Below are positions 26,446 to 35,362 of a stretch of 64,000 nt of DNA, piece by piece. Numbering within the stretch: the stretch's first letter is position 1; each line of letters starts with the position of its first letter. A model generated the notes under the pieces. The model ran no database searches. It was not told the origin of the DNA and saw only the letters and a program-made list of their open reading frames with translations. This DNA comes from Hyphobacterium marinum. GTDB taxonomy: Bacteria; Pseudomonadota; Alphaproteobacteria; Caulobacterales; Maricaulaceae. Where the stretch lies: positions 434,001 through 498,000 of the forward strand of contig NZ_JAZDRO010000002.1 of the NCBI RefSeq assembly GCF_036330325.1, in the 5' to 3' direction. The translations under genes and the position numbers were made by a program.

Positions 26446-27816
26446 ATGAAGCGTTATTTTGGAACGGACGGAATCCGGGGCCGTGCCAACGTAAATCCGA
26501 TGACTCCGGACGTCGCGGTCCGCCTCGGAATGGCGGCCGGGACCTATTTTCGCCGCGGTGAACACCGCCATTCCGTTGTCCTGGGCAAGGACACACGGCG
26601 GTCCTGCTACATGATCGAGTCCGCGCTTGTTGCGGGCTTCACGGCGGCGGGCATGAATGTCCGCAGCCTGGGTCCCTGCCCGACGCCGGCCGTGGCCCTG
26701 CTGACCCGGTCCATGCGCGCCGATCTCGGCGTGATGATCACGGCGTCGCACAATGGTTTTGAAGACAATGGCATCAAGCTGTTCGGCCCGGACGGATTCA
26801 AACTGCCCGACGACGCCGAACTCTCGCTCGAAAAGCTGATGGACGACCGCAATGCGGACATGGCGGTGGACGCCGCCGGCATTGGCCGGCTGCGTCATTT
26901 CGAGGACGCCAAGGGCCGCTATGTTGAAGTGGTCAAATCCTCCTTCCCGCGCGGCCTGCGCCTTGACGGGCTGAAGGTCGTGATCGACTGCGCCAATGGT
27001 GCGGCCTATCGCGTTGCCCCTGAATTGCTGTGGGAGCTCGGCGCTGACATCACCACGATCGGGGTCAACCCGAACGGGCTCAACATCAATCTCGACTGCG
27101 GTTCAACCAAGCCCCAGGCCCTGATCGACAAGGTCAAGGAAACCGGTGCCGATATCGGCATTGCGCTGGACGGGGATGGCGACCGCGTCATTATTGTCAA
27201 TGAGCGCGGCGAGGTCGTTGACGGCGACCAGATCCTTGCCCGCATCGCGACCGACAAGGCCGCCGACGGCTCGCTGGCCAGCAACACGCTGGTCGGTACG
27301 ATCATGTCCAATCTCGGTTTCGAACAGTATCTCGAGTCCAAGTCGATCAAGCTGGTCCGTACGCCGGTTGGTGACCGCCACGTCGTCGCCGAGATGCGCG
27401 CCGGCGGCTACAATGTCGGCGGAGAGCCGTCGGGACACATCATCCTGACCGAGCATTCGATGACCGGCGACGGCATCGTGGCCGCGCTGCAGGTTCTCGC
27501 CTCGCGTGTCACGCGCGACCGCCCGGTGAGCGAAATCATGTCTCTCTACAAGCCGGCCCCTCAGGCCCAGCGCAATGTCCGTTTCAGCGCAGCATCGCCC
27601 ATGGGATCAGAAGCGGTCCAGGCCGCGATCACCGAGGCCACTCGTGCGCTCAATGGCAAAGGCCGCCTGCTGGTCCGGCCGTCGGGTACCGAGCCTGTCA
27701 TCCGCGTGATGACCGAAGGCGAGGATGCGGACCTGATCACGCGCGTTGCCGATGACGTGGCGGGCGTCGTGGAACGCGCTGCTGCGGCTGCCGACACGCC
27801 CGCGCTGGCCAAATAA
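26446..27816 (+). CDS. glmM: Phosphoglucosamine mutase
   Basis: A 456-residue mutase converting glucosamine-6-phosphate to glucosamine-1-phosphate. Hallmarks are M-K-R-Y-F-G-T-D-G-I-R-G at the start, the phosphoserine loop T-A-S-H-N, the Mg-binding D-G-D-G-D-R, the sugar-binding G-E-P-S-G-H and the C-terminal R-P-S-G-T-E-P phosphate loop. The ATG at 26446 follows a run of six G residues at good spacing and is preferred to the upstream in-frame codon at 26434. With glmS it supplies UDP-GlcNAc for peptidoglycan and for the WbpA pathway nearby. Confidence 0.97.
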   Translation: MKRYFGTDGIRGRANVNPMTPDVAVRLGMAAGTYFRRGEHRHSVVLGKDTRRSCYMIESALVAGFTAAGMNVRSLGPCPTPAVALLTRSMRADLGVMITASHNGFEDNGIKLFGPDGFKLPDDAELSLEKLMDDRNADMAVDAAGIGRLRHFEDAKGRYVEVVKSSFPRGLRLDGLKVVIDCANGAAYRVAPELLWELGADITTIGVNPNGLNINLDCGSTKPQALIDKVKETGADIGIALDGDGDRVIIVNERGEVVDGDQILARIATDKAADGSLASNTLVGTIMSNLGFEQYLESKSIKLVRTPVGDRHVVAEMRAGGYNVGGEPSGHIILTEHSMTGDGIVAALQVLASRVTRDRPVSEIMSLYKPAPQAQRNVRFSAASPMGSEAVQAAITEATRALNGKGRLLVRPSGTEPVIRVMTEGEDADLITRVADDVAGVVERAAAAADTPALAK

Positions 27817-27849
27817 GCCGCCGCAACGGCCCCGCATTCTTGACTTTGA

Positions 27850-27882
27850 GCGCGTAAGCCTGTTCTCACGGGCTTACCGCGC
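27850..27882 (+). terminator. Possible terminator after glmM
   Basis: An inverted repeat with arms G-C-G-C-G-T-A-A-G-C-C and G-G-C-T-T-A-C-C-G-C-G-C, one bulged base and a 10-base loop, 34 bases after glmM. It is followed only by AATTT, so the U-tract is short and termination is uncertain. Confidence 0.45.
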
Positions 27883-27906
27883 AATTTCCCCTACCCGATG
27901 AGAGAC

Positions 27907-28227
27907 ATGGCCAAGATTACCTATATCGAACACGACGGGACCGAGCATCAGGTCGAAGTTGCCGACGGGCTCTCGGTCATGGAAGGCGCTGTGCGCAATC
28001 TTATCCCCGGAATCGATGCCGATTGCGGCGGAGCATGCGCCTGCGCCACCTGCCACGTCTATGTCGATGAGGCCTGGCGGGAAAAGACCGGCACGCGGTC
28101 GGCCATGGAGGAATCCATGCTCGATTTCGCCGATGGCGTGGAAGACAATTCGCGCCTGTCCTGCCAGATCAAGGTGACCGCCGATCTCGACGGTTTGATC
28201 GTCCGCACGCCGGAATACCAGGGCTGA
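27907..28227 (+). CDS. 2Fe-2S ferredoxin, adrenodoxin type
   Basis: A 106-residue ferredoxin. Cysteines at 40, 46, 49 and 86 give the C-x5-C-x2-C-x36-C spacing of vertebrate-adrenodoxin/putidaredoxin-like ferredoxins. These carry single electrons to cytochromes P450 or to Fe-S cluster assembly. The start is taken as the ATG at 27907 (M-A-K-I-T-Y-I-E); one at 27898 is also in frame. It is free-standing, and its stop codon directly abuts the stop of the convergent phosphomutase with no gap. No partner reductase or P450 lies in this window, so its client is unknown. Confidence 0.93.
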   Translation: MAKITYIEHDGTEHQVEVADGLSVMEGAVRNLIPGIDADCGGACACATCHVYVDEAWREKTGTRSAMEESMLDFADGVEDNSRLSCQIKVTADLDGLIVRTPEYQG

Positions 28228-29748
28228 TCAGATTTTCTGATCGAACTCGCCGACTTCGGGATGTCTGGCCAGCCGGGCCTCGATATCGGCGAAGATCGCC
28301 TTCATGTCCTCGGCTGAATTCGGGCTTTCCACCACGATCACGAGATTGGGCGTGTTCGATGACGCCCGCACCAGGCCCCACGCCCCATCTTCCAGAATGA
28401 AGCGGACACCATTGACGGTGATCGTCTCGGCGATCTTTCGCCCAGCAATGGTTTGGCCACTCTCGGCGACGGTCGCATACTCTGCGGCGATCTTGTCGAC
28501 GACGGCGTATTTCTCCTCGTCGGTACATTTCGGCGACATGGTTGGCGACGAGAAGCTTTCCGGAAGCGCGCGGCGCAGGTCGGCCATCGTCTTGTCCGGA
28601 TTGCGATCCAGCATTTCCAGCACGGCGCGCCCGGCAACCAGGCCATCGTCATAGCCCCGGCCCACGGGCGGTTGCATGAAGAAATGGCCGGACTTCTCGA
28701 AACCGGCGAGCGCGCCCGCCTCTTTCGACTTGCGCTTGATGTAGGAGTGGCCGGTCTTCCAGTAGATCGTCTTGGCCCCGTTTTCCTTCAGCACCGGATC
28801 GGTGAGGAATAGCCCGGTCGACTTCACGTCGACGACGAAGGTCGCTGACGGGTAGATGGCCGACAGATCGCGCGCCAGCATCAGGCCGACCTTGTCGGCG
28901 AAAATCTCCTCGCCCTCATTGTCGACAACGCCGCAGCGGTCGCCATCGCCATCAAAGGCCAGACCGATATCGGCCTTGTGCTCCAGGACCGCATCGCGCA
29001 CGGCGTGAAGCATTTTCATGTCTTCCGGGTTCGGATTGTAGCGCGGGAAGGAGTGGTCCAGCTCGCAATCGAGCGGAATCACCTCCGCGCCCATGGCTTC
29101 CAGCGCCTTTGGCGCGAACGCTCCGGCCGTGCCATTACCGCAGGCCGCGACGACGCGCAGCTTGCGGGTCAACCTGGTGCCCGAGGCGAGATCAGCGAGA
29201 TACCGCTCCGCGACGCCGGTTTCACGAACATAACCACCGCCGTCGCGGGCCTGGCCCAGACCGTCGAGCACGATGGTCTTCAGACGGCCCATCTCGTCCG
29301 GTCCGAACGTCAGGGGCGGCTCCACGCCCATCTTCACACCGGTCCAGCCATTATTGTTGTGGCTGGCCGTGACCATGGCGACGCACGGAATATCCAGATC
29401 GAACTGGGCGAAATAGGCGGTCGGTGACAGAGCGAGGCCGATATCGTGAACCTCGATGCCTGCCGTCATCAGGCCGACTTCGAGCGCCTGTTTCACGCTG
29501 AGCGAATAGGACCGGAAGTCGTGACCGACGACGATTTTCGGCTCGATGCCCAGCTCGTGGATCAACGTGCCCAGCCCCAGGCCCAGCGCCTGAACGCCAT
29601 AGAGATTGAGCTCGGGGGCCTTGTCCGATCCCGGCGTGCCGAACCACCAGCGCGCATCGTATTCGCGAAAGCCGGTCGGTTTGACGAGGGCTTGCGTCTC
29701 GAATTCCCAGCTGTTCGGCGCGATGTCCGCGCGCGGCGTATCGGTCAT
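28228..29748 (-). CDS. Phosphomannomutase/phosphoglucomutase
   Basis: A 506-residue alpha-D-phosphohexomutase interconverting hexose 6- and 1-phosphates. Diagnostic elements are the phosphoserine loop T-A-S-H-N-N-N, the Mg site D-G-D-G-D-R, the sugar-specificity loop F-E-K-S-G-H-F and the phosphate loop R-A-S-S-N-T-P. The E-x-S-G-H loop fits the bifunctional PMM/PGM (AlgC/ManB) group, so it could supply GDP-mannose, UDP-glucose or both. It follows the UDP-glucose dehydrogenase gene on the same strand by 18 bases, so the pair makes UDP-glucuronate precursors together. It is slightly longer than typical AlgC through extra N-terminal residues. Confidence 0.92.
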   Translation of the reverse strand: MTDTPRADIAPNSWEFETQALVKPTGFREYDARWWFGTPGSDKAPELNLYGVQALGLGLGTLIHELGIEPKIVVGHDFRSYSLSVKQALEVGLMTAGIEVHDIGLALSPTAYFAQFDLDIPCVAMVTASHNNNGWTGVKMGVEPPLTFGPDEMGRLKTIVLDGLGQARDGGGYVRETGVAERYLADLASGTRLTRKLRVVAACGNGTAGAFAPKALEAMGAEVIPLDCELDHSFPRYNPNPEDMKMLHAVRDAVLEHKADIGLAFDGDGDRCGVVDNEGEEIFADKVGLMLARDLSAIYPSATFVVDVKSTGLFLTDPVLKENGAKTIYWKTGHSYIKRKSKEAGALAGFEKSGHFFMQPPVGRGYDDGLVAGRAVLEMLDRNPDKTMADLRRALPESFSSPTMSPKCTDEEKYAVVDKIAAEYATVAESGQTIAGRKIAETITVNGVRFILEDGAWGLVRASSNTPNLVIVVESPNSAEDMKAIFADIEARLARHPEVGEFDQKI

Positions 29749-29766
29749 GAGTTTCGTCCTGAACGG

Positions 29767-31068
29767 TTAGCGGCCCACGCTGACATAGTCGAATCCGTGC
29801 GAGCGCACGTCGTCGGGCGTGTAGATATTGCGCAGATCGACCATGACCTTTCCGGACATGGCGTCCTTCAGCCGGTCGAGGGCCAGCGCGCGGAATTCGT
29901 TCCACTCGGTGATGATGACGAGTGCATCCGCGCCTTCGGCGCAGAGGTAAGGTCCGGAGGTGAACTCGACATCGGTGAGGAGTTTTTCGGCCTCGTGGCG
30001 GCCGGCCGGGTCAAAGGCGCGGATCTTCGCGCCCGCCTTTTGCAGCGCGGGAATGATGTCCAGCGACGGCGCGTCGCGCATATCGTCCGTGTTCGGTTTG
30101 AAGGTCAGGCCGAGCACGGCAATCGTCTTGCCTGACACGTCGCCGCCCATGGCCTTGACGATCTTGTCGGCCATGGCGCGCTTGCGCGTGTCGTTGATCT
30201 CGACCGTGGTCTCGATCAGGCGGGCCGGAGCTCCGGCTTCGCGCGCGGTGCGCGTCAGGGCCAGTGTATCCTTCGGGAAGCAGGACCCGCCATAGCCCGG
30301 CCCGGCATTGAGGAATTTTGATCCGATCCGGTTATCGAGACCGACGCCGCGGGCGACTTCCTGGACGTTCGCGCCAACCTGCTCGCACAGATCCGCCATC
30401 TCGTTGATGAAGGTGATCTTCATCGCCAGGAAGGCGTTGGCGGCATACTTGATCAGTTCCGAGGTCCGCCGCGAGGTGAAGAGGATCGGAGTCTCGTTGA
30501 GGAAAAGCGGGCGGTAGATTTCCCGCATCACCGTACGGGCCTTTTCCGTTTCCGCACCGACAACGACCCGGTCCGGGCGCTTGAAGTCGTCAATGGCCGC
30601 ACCCTCGCGCAGGAACTCGGGGTTGGACACGACGGCGAATTCGGCATCGGGCCGCGCCTTCGCGATAATGTCCTGGACTTCGTCTCCGGTGCCGACGGGC
30701 ACGGTCGACTTGTTGACCACCACCGTATAGCCGTCCATCGCCGCAGCGATTTCCTCGGCAGCGGTATAGACATAGGTGAGATCGGCATGGCCATCGCCGC
30801 GCCGGGACGGCGTGCCGACGGCAATAAAGACCGCATCGGCGTCGCGCACGGCATCGGTCAGGTCGGTGGCGAATTCCAACCGTCCCTCGCGGACATTGCG
30901 CTGCACCAGCAGATCGAGCCCCGGCTCGTAGATCGGCACGCCACCACTGCGCAGCATGGCGACCTTTTCGTCATTCTTGTCGATGCAGGTGACGTGATGG
31001 CCGAAATCGGCAAAACAGGCTCCGGAAACCAGCCCTACATAGCCGGTTCCGATCATCGCGATACGCAT
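29767..31068 (-). CDS. ugd: UDP-glucose 6-dehydrogenase
   Basis: A 433-residue NAD-dependent enzyme turning UDP-glucose into UDP-glucuronate. It has I-G-T-G-Y-V-G-L-V-S-G at the N-terminus, the catalytic Cys in G-G-S-C-F-P-K-D-T and the C-terminal domain L-G-L-T-F-K-P-N-T-D-D-M-R. These are the marks of the Ugd/TuaD branch, unlike the WbpA-like paralogue at 21898. The start is the ATG at 31068, with AGGA 7 bases upstream; a TTG at 31074 overlaps that site. It heads a two-gene leftward unit with the phosphohexomutase and diverges from the second ABC exporter. Confidence 0.95.
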   Translation of the reverse strand: MRIAMIGTGYVGLVSGACFADFGHHVTCIDKNDEKVAMLRSGGVPIYEPGLDLLVQRNVREGRLEFATDLTDAVRDADAVFIAVGTPSRRGDGHADLTYVYTAAEEIAAAMDGYTVVVNKSTVPVGTGDEVQDIIAKARPDAEFAVVSNPEFLREGAAIDDFKRPDRVVVGAETEKARTVMREIYRPLFLNETPILFTSRRTSELIKYAANAFLAMKITFINEMADLCEQVGANVQEVARGVGLDNRIGSKFLNAGPGYGGSCFPKDTLALTRTAREAGAPARLIETTVEINDTRKRAMADKIVKAMGGDVSGKTIAVLGLTFKPNTDDMRDAPSLDIIPALQKAGAKIRAFDPAGRHEAEKLLTDVEFTSGPYLCAEGADALVIITEWNEFRALALDRLKDAMSGKVMVDLRNIYTPDDVRSHGFDYVSVGR

Positions 31069-31205
31069 CAGCAATTCCTTTCTTCGCCGGACGGGCCGGC
31101 AGGGTCACCGGCCCCGGACCGGTCGGGCGCGCCACGGCGCATATCCTGCAACGCGAGTTGAGGACGTTGCCAAAACCGTCTACCGATCCCGGCACGGAGC
31201 CGTCA

Positions 31206-32081
31206 ATGAGTTTAGACGATAGCGACAGCATGGCGGGCACGAAAGCCGCGCCCGCAGAGCCGATGCGGACAGCCACCCGCCGGATCGGGACGGGCGGGCT
31301 GTTTGCGGCCGCCTGGCGCGATCTCTTGGAGGGTTTTGCGCGGCGTGAGCTGTGGGTCGCGCTGGCCCATGACGACATGCGCCAACGGTTCCGCCGGACC
31401 CTGTTCGGCCTGGCGTGGCTCACCATTTCCTATGCCGTTTTCGTTGCCGCCAAGGTTGCCATTTTCGGCCAACTGATCGCCTCGCCGATTGAATGGTTCG
31501 CCGTCTATGTGACGGTCGGATTTCTCGCCTGGCAGTTCATGAATTCAGTGGTGGTGGACAGCTGTACCGCCTTCATCAATTCGGAAAACTGGCTGCTGGG
31601 GCTCCGGCTGCCGGTGTCAGTCTTTATCTACGAGAGCATTGCGCGCGACTGTCTGGTCTTTTTCTACAGCGCCATCGTGGCGATCGTGGTTCTCCTGGCG
31701 GTCCGGCATCCGATCGAGCCGGTCGCACTGATGGCCCTGCCGGCCTTCGGCATCTATCTGGTCAATGCCGTCTTTGCGCACATGCTGCTCGGCGTAATCT
31801 GCATGCGCTATCGCGACGTCTCCCAGCTGGTGCAGACGCTGATGCGGGTCCTGTTCTTCCTCACCCCACTGATCTGGACGCCCGAACAGGTCGGCGACCT
31901 GCAGGGATGGCTGTGGTGGAATCCCTTCACCTATTTCATCGATATCTTCCGCGCGCCGATCATTGATGGTGTCATCCCCGTCCATAGCTGGATGGTCGTG
32001 CTCGGCATGACCGTGGCGTTCGGCGCGGTCGCCTTTACCGTCTTCGCCCTGTTCCGCCGCCGCCTCGCCTTCTGGTTCTGA
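31206..32081 (+). CDS. ABC-2 type polysaccharide export permease (KpsM/Wzm type), second copy
   Basis: A 291-residue inner-membrane protein with about 35 hydrophilic residues, an interfacial region W-V-A-L-A-H-D-D-M-R-Q-R-F-R-R-T, then about six hydrophobic helices, ending A-F-W-F. This is the ABC2_membrane pattern of capsule and O-antigen exporters. The ATG at 31206 has GGAG 6 bases upstream and is preferred over the earlier in-frame start at 31158. The ATPase follows after 4 bases. It is only distantly similar to the Wzm at 1951, so the cell has two separate ABC-2 glycan exporters in this window. Confidence 0.9.
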   Translation: MSLDDSDSMAGTKAAPAEPMRTATRRIGTGGLFAAAWRDLLEGFARRELWVALAHDDMRQRFRRTLFGLAWLTISYAVFVAAKVAIFGQLIASPIEWFAVYVTVGFLAWQFMNSVVVDSCTAFINSENWLLGLRLPVSVFIYESIARDCLVFFYSAIVAIVVLLAVRHPIEPVALMALPAFGIYLVNAVFAHMLLGVICMRYRDVSQLVQTLMRVLFFLTPLIWTPEQVGDLQGWLWWNPFTYFIDIFRAPIIDGVIPVHSWMVVLGMTVAFGAVAFTVFALFRRRLAFWF

Positions 32082-32085
32082 CGCC

Positions 32086-32814
32086 ATGACACGGATTGCC
32101 CTCGACGCCGTCAGCCTGCGCTATCCGGTCTTCTCGTCAGAGAAGGGCCTGGAGACGCCCGACGGGACAGCGCAGCTGAAACAGGCGCGGTTCGGCGGCC
32201 GCTATGTCCAGGCACTGGACGACATCAGTTTCACGCTTGAGCGCGGTGACCGTCTTGGCATTATCGGCCGCAACGGATCGGGAAAATCCACGCTCTTGCG
32301 TGTGCTGGCCGGTATTTTCCCGCCCCATGACGGCACGGTCGAGATCGACGGGCGGGTTGCGGCCCTGCTTAATATCGGCCTGGGGATGCGGATCGAGGCG
32401 ACCGGCGAGCGCAACATCATCCTGCGCGGGCTGATCAGCGGCCTGTCGCGGCGCGAAGCCGAAGCGCGGGTCGAAGAGATCGCCGACTTCGCCGAGCTGG
32501 GTGATTACATCAAGCTGCCGGTCCGGACCTATTCCTCGGGCATGGCGATGCGGCTCAACTTCGCCATCGCGACCGCCTTCGATCCGGAAATCCTGTTGCT
32601 TGACGAATGGATCGGGGCCGGGGACGAGGCTTTCGGAAAGAAGGTGCAGGCGCGGATGAAATCCCTGGTGGGTGCCGCCGGCATTGTCGTACTTGCCAGC
32701 CACAACGCGGAGCTGATCGAGCGGTCCTGCAACCGGGCCCTCTGGCTCGACCAGGGCCGGGCACGCGCCATCGGCGACATCGCCGAGGTCATGGACGTCT
32801 ACCGCGCCGGCTGA
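32086..32814 (+). CDS. Polysaccharide ABC exporter ATP-binding protein (KpsT/Wzt type), second copy
   Basis: A 242-residue ATPase with Walker A G-R-N-G-S-G-K-S-T (residues 61-69), signature Y-S-S-G-M-A-M-R-L and Walker B E-I-L-L-L-D-E-W-I-G-A-G-D. The D-E-W-I-G-A-G-D wording is typical of Wzt/KpsT. It lacks a C-terminal carbohydrate-binding domain. It pairs with the permease ending 4 bases earlier. The stop lies 4 bases from the end of the convergent arabinose-5-phosphate isomerase gene. Nearby Ugd and KdsD suggest a glucuronate- or Kdo-containing polymer, but the cargo is not shown by sequence. Confidence 0.92.
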   Translation: MTRIALDAVSLRYPVFSSEKGLETPDGTAQLKQARFGGRYVQALDDISFTLERGDRLGIIGRNGSGKSTLLRVLAGIFPPHDGTVEIDGRVAALLNIGLGMRIEATGERNIILRGLISGLSRREAEARVEEIADFAELGDYIKLPVRTYSSGMAMRLNFAIATAFDPEILLLDEWIGAGDEAFGKKVQARMKSLVGAAGIVVLASHNAELIERSCNRALWLDQGRARAIGDIAEVMDVYRAG

Positions 32815-32818
32815 AGGG

Positions 32819-33787
32819 CTATTTCAGGCCCGCTTTCAACAGGTCATGGATATGCAGGAGGCCGAGCGGTCGTCCGCCGGCATCGACCACGAACAGCTGG
32901 GTGATTTTGACGCTCCCGGCGGTCATCAGGCGCAGCGCATCCGCCGCGAGCGTATCCGGTCCGACCGTTTTCGGTTGGCTGGTCATCACGTCCAGGGCGG
33001 CACGCGCGGGCAGGTCCGACGCGATATGGCGGCGGATATCACCGTCGGTGATCATCCCGGTCAGCGTCCCGTCCGCGCCGGTGACGCCAACACAGCCCAG
33101 CCCCTTTTCGGTCATGATGGCAACGGCGTCGCCCATGGCGGTGGCTTCCCCGGTCAGGGGCAGCCCGTCCCCGGAATGCATCAGGTCGGACACCGTCATC
33201 AAGGCCGCGCCTAGCGTGCCGCCGGGATGGTAGGTCTTGAAATCGCCAGCCGTGAAGCCGCGCGCCTCGATCAGAGCCACGGCGAGGGCGTCACCGAGCG
33301 CCATCATCAGCGTCGTGGAGGTCGTCGGGGCGCGGGTCTCGCCGCAGGCTTCCTCGGCGTCGGGAATGAAGAGGTGATAATCGGCGGCGCGCGCCAGCAT
33401 GGACTCCTGTCCTGCCGTCATCGCGATCAGCGGTGTCGAGAACCGCCGGCAATAGGCCATCAGGTCCCCCAGCTCGCTGGTCTCGCCCGACTTTGACAAG
33501 GCGAGAACCGCATCGTCCGGCGTGATCATCCCGAGATCGCCATGGCTGGCCTCGGTGGGGTGGACGAACTGGGCCGGTGTACCGGTCGACGCCAGGGTCG
33601 CGGCGATCTTGCGTGCGACATGTCCGGATTTTCCGACCCCGGCACACACCAGTCGTCCCTTCACCGCGCGGACGAGATCGACGACGGCCGAGAAGCGATC
33701 ATCAATCGAGCTGGCCAAACGGTCGAGGCCGTCTCGTTCCAGCGCGATCACGCGGCGGGCAGCGTCCTGGGATTGTTTCGGCGTCAT
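32819..33787 (-). CDS. kdsD: D-arabinose-5-phosphate isomerase (KdsD/KpsF family)
   Basis: A 322-residue protein with an N-terminal SIS domain (G-V-G-K-S-G-H-V-A-R-K and S-K-S-G-E-T-S-E) and two C-terminal CBS domains, the full layout of KdsD/KpsF/GutQ. The enzyme isomerises ribulose-5-phosphate to arabinose-5-phosphate, the first step to Kdo for lipopolysaccharide or capsule. The ATG at 33787 starts M-T-P-K-Q-S-Q-D-A-A. It is convergent with the second exporter and divergent from gpmA. Whether it serves the core Kdo pathway or a capsule-specific one cannot be told here. Confidence 0.93.
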   Translation of the reverse strand: MTPKQSQDAARRVIALERDGLDRLASSIDDRFSAVVDLVRAVKGRLVCAGVGKSGHVARKIAATLASTGTPAQFVHPTEASHGDLGMITPDDAVLALSKSGETSELGDLMAYCRRFSTPLIAMTAGQESMLARAADYHLFIPDAEEACGETRAPTTSTTLMMALGDALAVALIEARGFTAGDFKTYHPGGTLGAALMTVSDLMHSGDGLPLTGEATAMGDAVAIMTEKGLGCVGVTGADGTLTGMITDGDIRRHIASDLPARAALDVMTSQPKTVGPDTLAADALRLMTAGSVKITQLFVVDAGGRPLGLLHIHDLLKAGLK

Positions 33788-33929
33788 GGCGTGTCCTGTC
33801 GCGGGTCTCTGTGTTCTCTTTAACGGGGGCGGGCGGCGAGCGGAAGGCGCGCCGGCGCGGTCAATCGCATCTTGCCCCCCTCCGGCACGCGGGCTATCGC
33901 AGGACCGGGCCAGATATCAGGGAGTTTGC

Positions 33930-34655
33930 ATGACCCGCCTCATCCTTTTGCGCCACGGGCAGAGCGAGTGGAATCTCCAGAACCGGTTCACCGGCTGGGT
34001 CGATGTGAACCTTACCGCCGAGGGCGAAGCGCAAGCCCGGCGTGCCGGCGACCTGATGAAGGCGGAGGGCATCGCACCGGTCCGCGCGCATACCTCCATG
34101 CTGACACGCGCCATCAGGACGCTGTGGCTGTCGCTTGAGCAGCTGGAACGGGTCTGGATCCCGGTGGACAAGACCTGGCGGCTCAATGAGCGCCATTACG
34201 GCGGACTGACCGGGCTCGACAAGGACGAGACGCGCGCCAAGCACGGCGAGGAACAGGTGAAGATCTGGCGGCGCAGTTATGACATTCCGCCACCGCCGCT
34301 CGGCGCGGATGACGAACGCCATCCCCGCTTCGATGCCCGTTATGCCGGTTTGCCGCCCGAAGTCCTGCCCGACAGCGAATCCCTGGCTACGACGCTCGAA
34401 CGCGTCCTGCCCTACTGGCGTGAGGCGATTGCGCCGCATCTGGCGTCCGGCGACGACATCCTTGTCGCCGCGCACGGCAATTCCCTGCGCGCCATCGTCA
34501 AACTCCTCTTCGATGTCTCTCCGGAGGACATCGTGAAGGCGGAAATTCCCACCGGGAACCCGCTCCTGATCGAGCTCGACGCCAAGGGCCGCCAGCCGAT
34601 CGATGCCCGATATCTCGACACGGATCGCGCCCAGCCCATCCCCGCCCTTTCGTGA
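33930..34655 (+). CDS. gpmA: 2,3-bisphosphoglycerate-dependent phosphoglycerate mutase
   Basis: A 241-residue glycolytic enzyme interconverting 3- and 2-phosphoglycerate. The start L-I-L-L-R-H-G-Q-S-E-W-N carries the phosphohistidine, followed by N-R-F-T-G-W-V-D-V-N-L. Further catalytic elements are N-E-R-H-Y-G-G-L-T-G and A-A-H-G-N-S-L-R-A-I-V-K. The ATG at 33930 is preceded by GGGAG at 5 bases and matches the family start; the frame is open much further upstream but without homology. Its stop overlaps the GTG of the RibD-like gene by 4 bases. Confidence 0.96.
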   Translation: MTRLILLRHGQSEWNLQNRFTGWVDVNLTAEGEAQARRAGDLMKAEGIAPVRAHTSMLTRAIRTLWLSLEQLERVWIPVDKTWRLNERHYGGLTGLDKDETRAKHGEEQVKIWRRSYDIPPPPLGADDERHPRFDARYAGLPPEVLPDSESLATTLERVLPYWREAIAPHLASGDDILVAAHGNSLRAIVKLLFDVSPEDIVKAEIPTGNPLLIELDAKGRQPIDARYLDTDRAQPIPALS

Positions 34656-35305
34656 CGGAACACGCCGACCTTCGCTTTATGGATGCCGCGTTGGCGCTGG
34701 CGGAGGCCGGACTGGGCACGACAGCGCCAAACCCCTCTGTGGGGTGCGTGCTGGTTCGTGACGAGCGGGTGGTCGGTTTCGGGGCGACCGCGCCTGGCGG
34801 GCGCCCCCATGCCGAGGCCATTGCCCTGAGCATGGCGGGTGGCGAGGCTGAAGGAGCAACGGCTTATGTCACGCTGGAACCCTGCGCCCATACCGGCCAG
34901 ACCCCGCCCTGCGTGGAGGCCCTGATCGCCGCGGGCGTGGCGCGGGTGGTCGTCGCCTGCACGGACCCTTTCCCGCAGGTGGCTGGCAAGGGTATCGCCC
35001 GTCTGGAGGCAGCCGGGATCGCGGTCGAAACCGGATTGCGCCAACACGAAGCCGAAACCCTCAATCGCGGGTTCTTCAAACGCCTTGAAACCGGGCTTCC
35101 CTATGTCGGCATCGATCCCGAACCGCGCAGGTACGATGCCGACCTGCCTGCACGGCTCGATGGCGATCCGCACACCGTCCTGCTCGGGCTCGGTCGGGAC
35201 GGGCTGACCCGGGTCCGGGCACAACCGGACAGCGCCGCCGCGCGCGCCCTGAGAGAGGCCGGATTGGCCGATTATGACGCCGATTCAGTGACAACGGGCC
35301 GTTAA
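34652..35305 (+). CDS. RibD-type pyrimidine deaminase domain protein without reductase domain
   Basis: A 217-residue protein with a complete cytidine-deaminase-fold zinc site: G-R-P-H-A-E-A (His and catalytic Glu) and P-C-A-H-T-G-Q-T-P-P-C. This is the RibD pattern that deaminates the riboflavin precursor diaminohydroxyphosphoribosylaminopyrimidine. Full RibD is about 360-380 residues with a C-terminal reductase. Here the chain stops about 65 residues after N-R-G-F-F-K-R-L, the usual end of the deaminase domain, and the tail does not resemble the reductase start. It begins with GTG inside the gpmA stop. It may be a stand-alone deaminase or the relic of a bifunctional gene. Confidence 0.8.
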   Translation: MTEHADLRFMDAALALAEAGLGTTAPNPSVGCVLVRDERVVGFGATAPGGRPHAEAIALSMAGGEAEGATAYVTLEPCAHTGQTPPCVEALIAAGVARVVVACTDPFPQVAGKGIARLEAAGIAVETGLRQHEAETLNRGFFKRLETGLPYVGIDPEPRRYDADLPARLDGDPHTVLLGLGRDGLTRVRAQPDSAAARALREAGLADYDADSVTTGR

Positions 35306-35362
35306 CCCTGTTTTGGCAGATTAGATCTCCATGCGGGCGGAGTCCCGCGCGCGAGAACCGGC

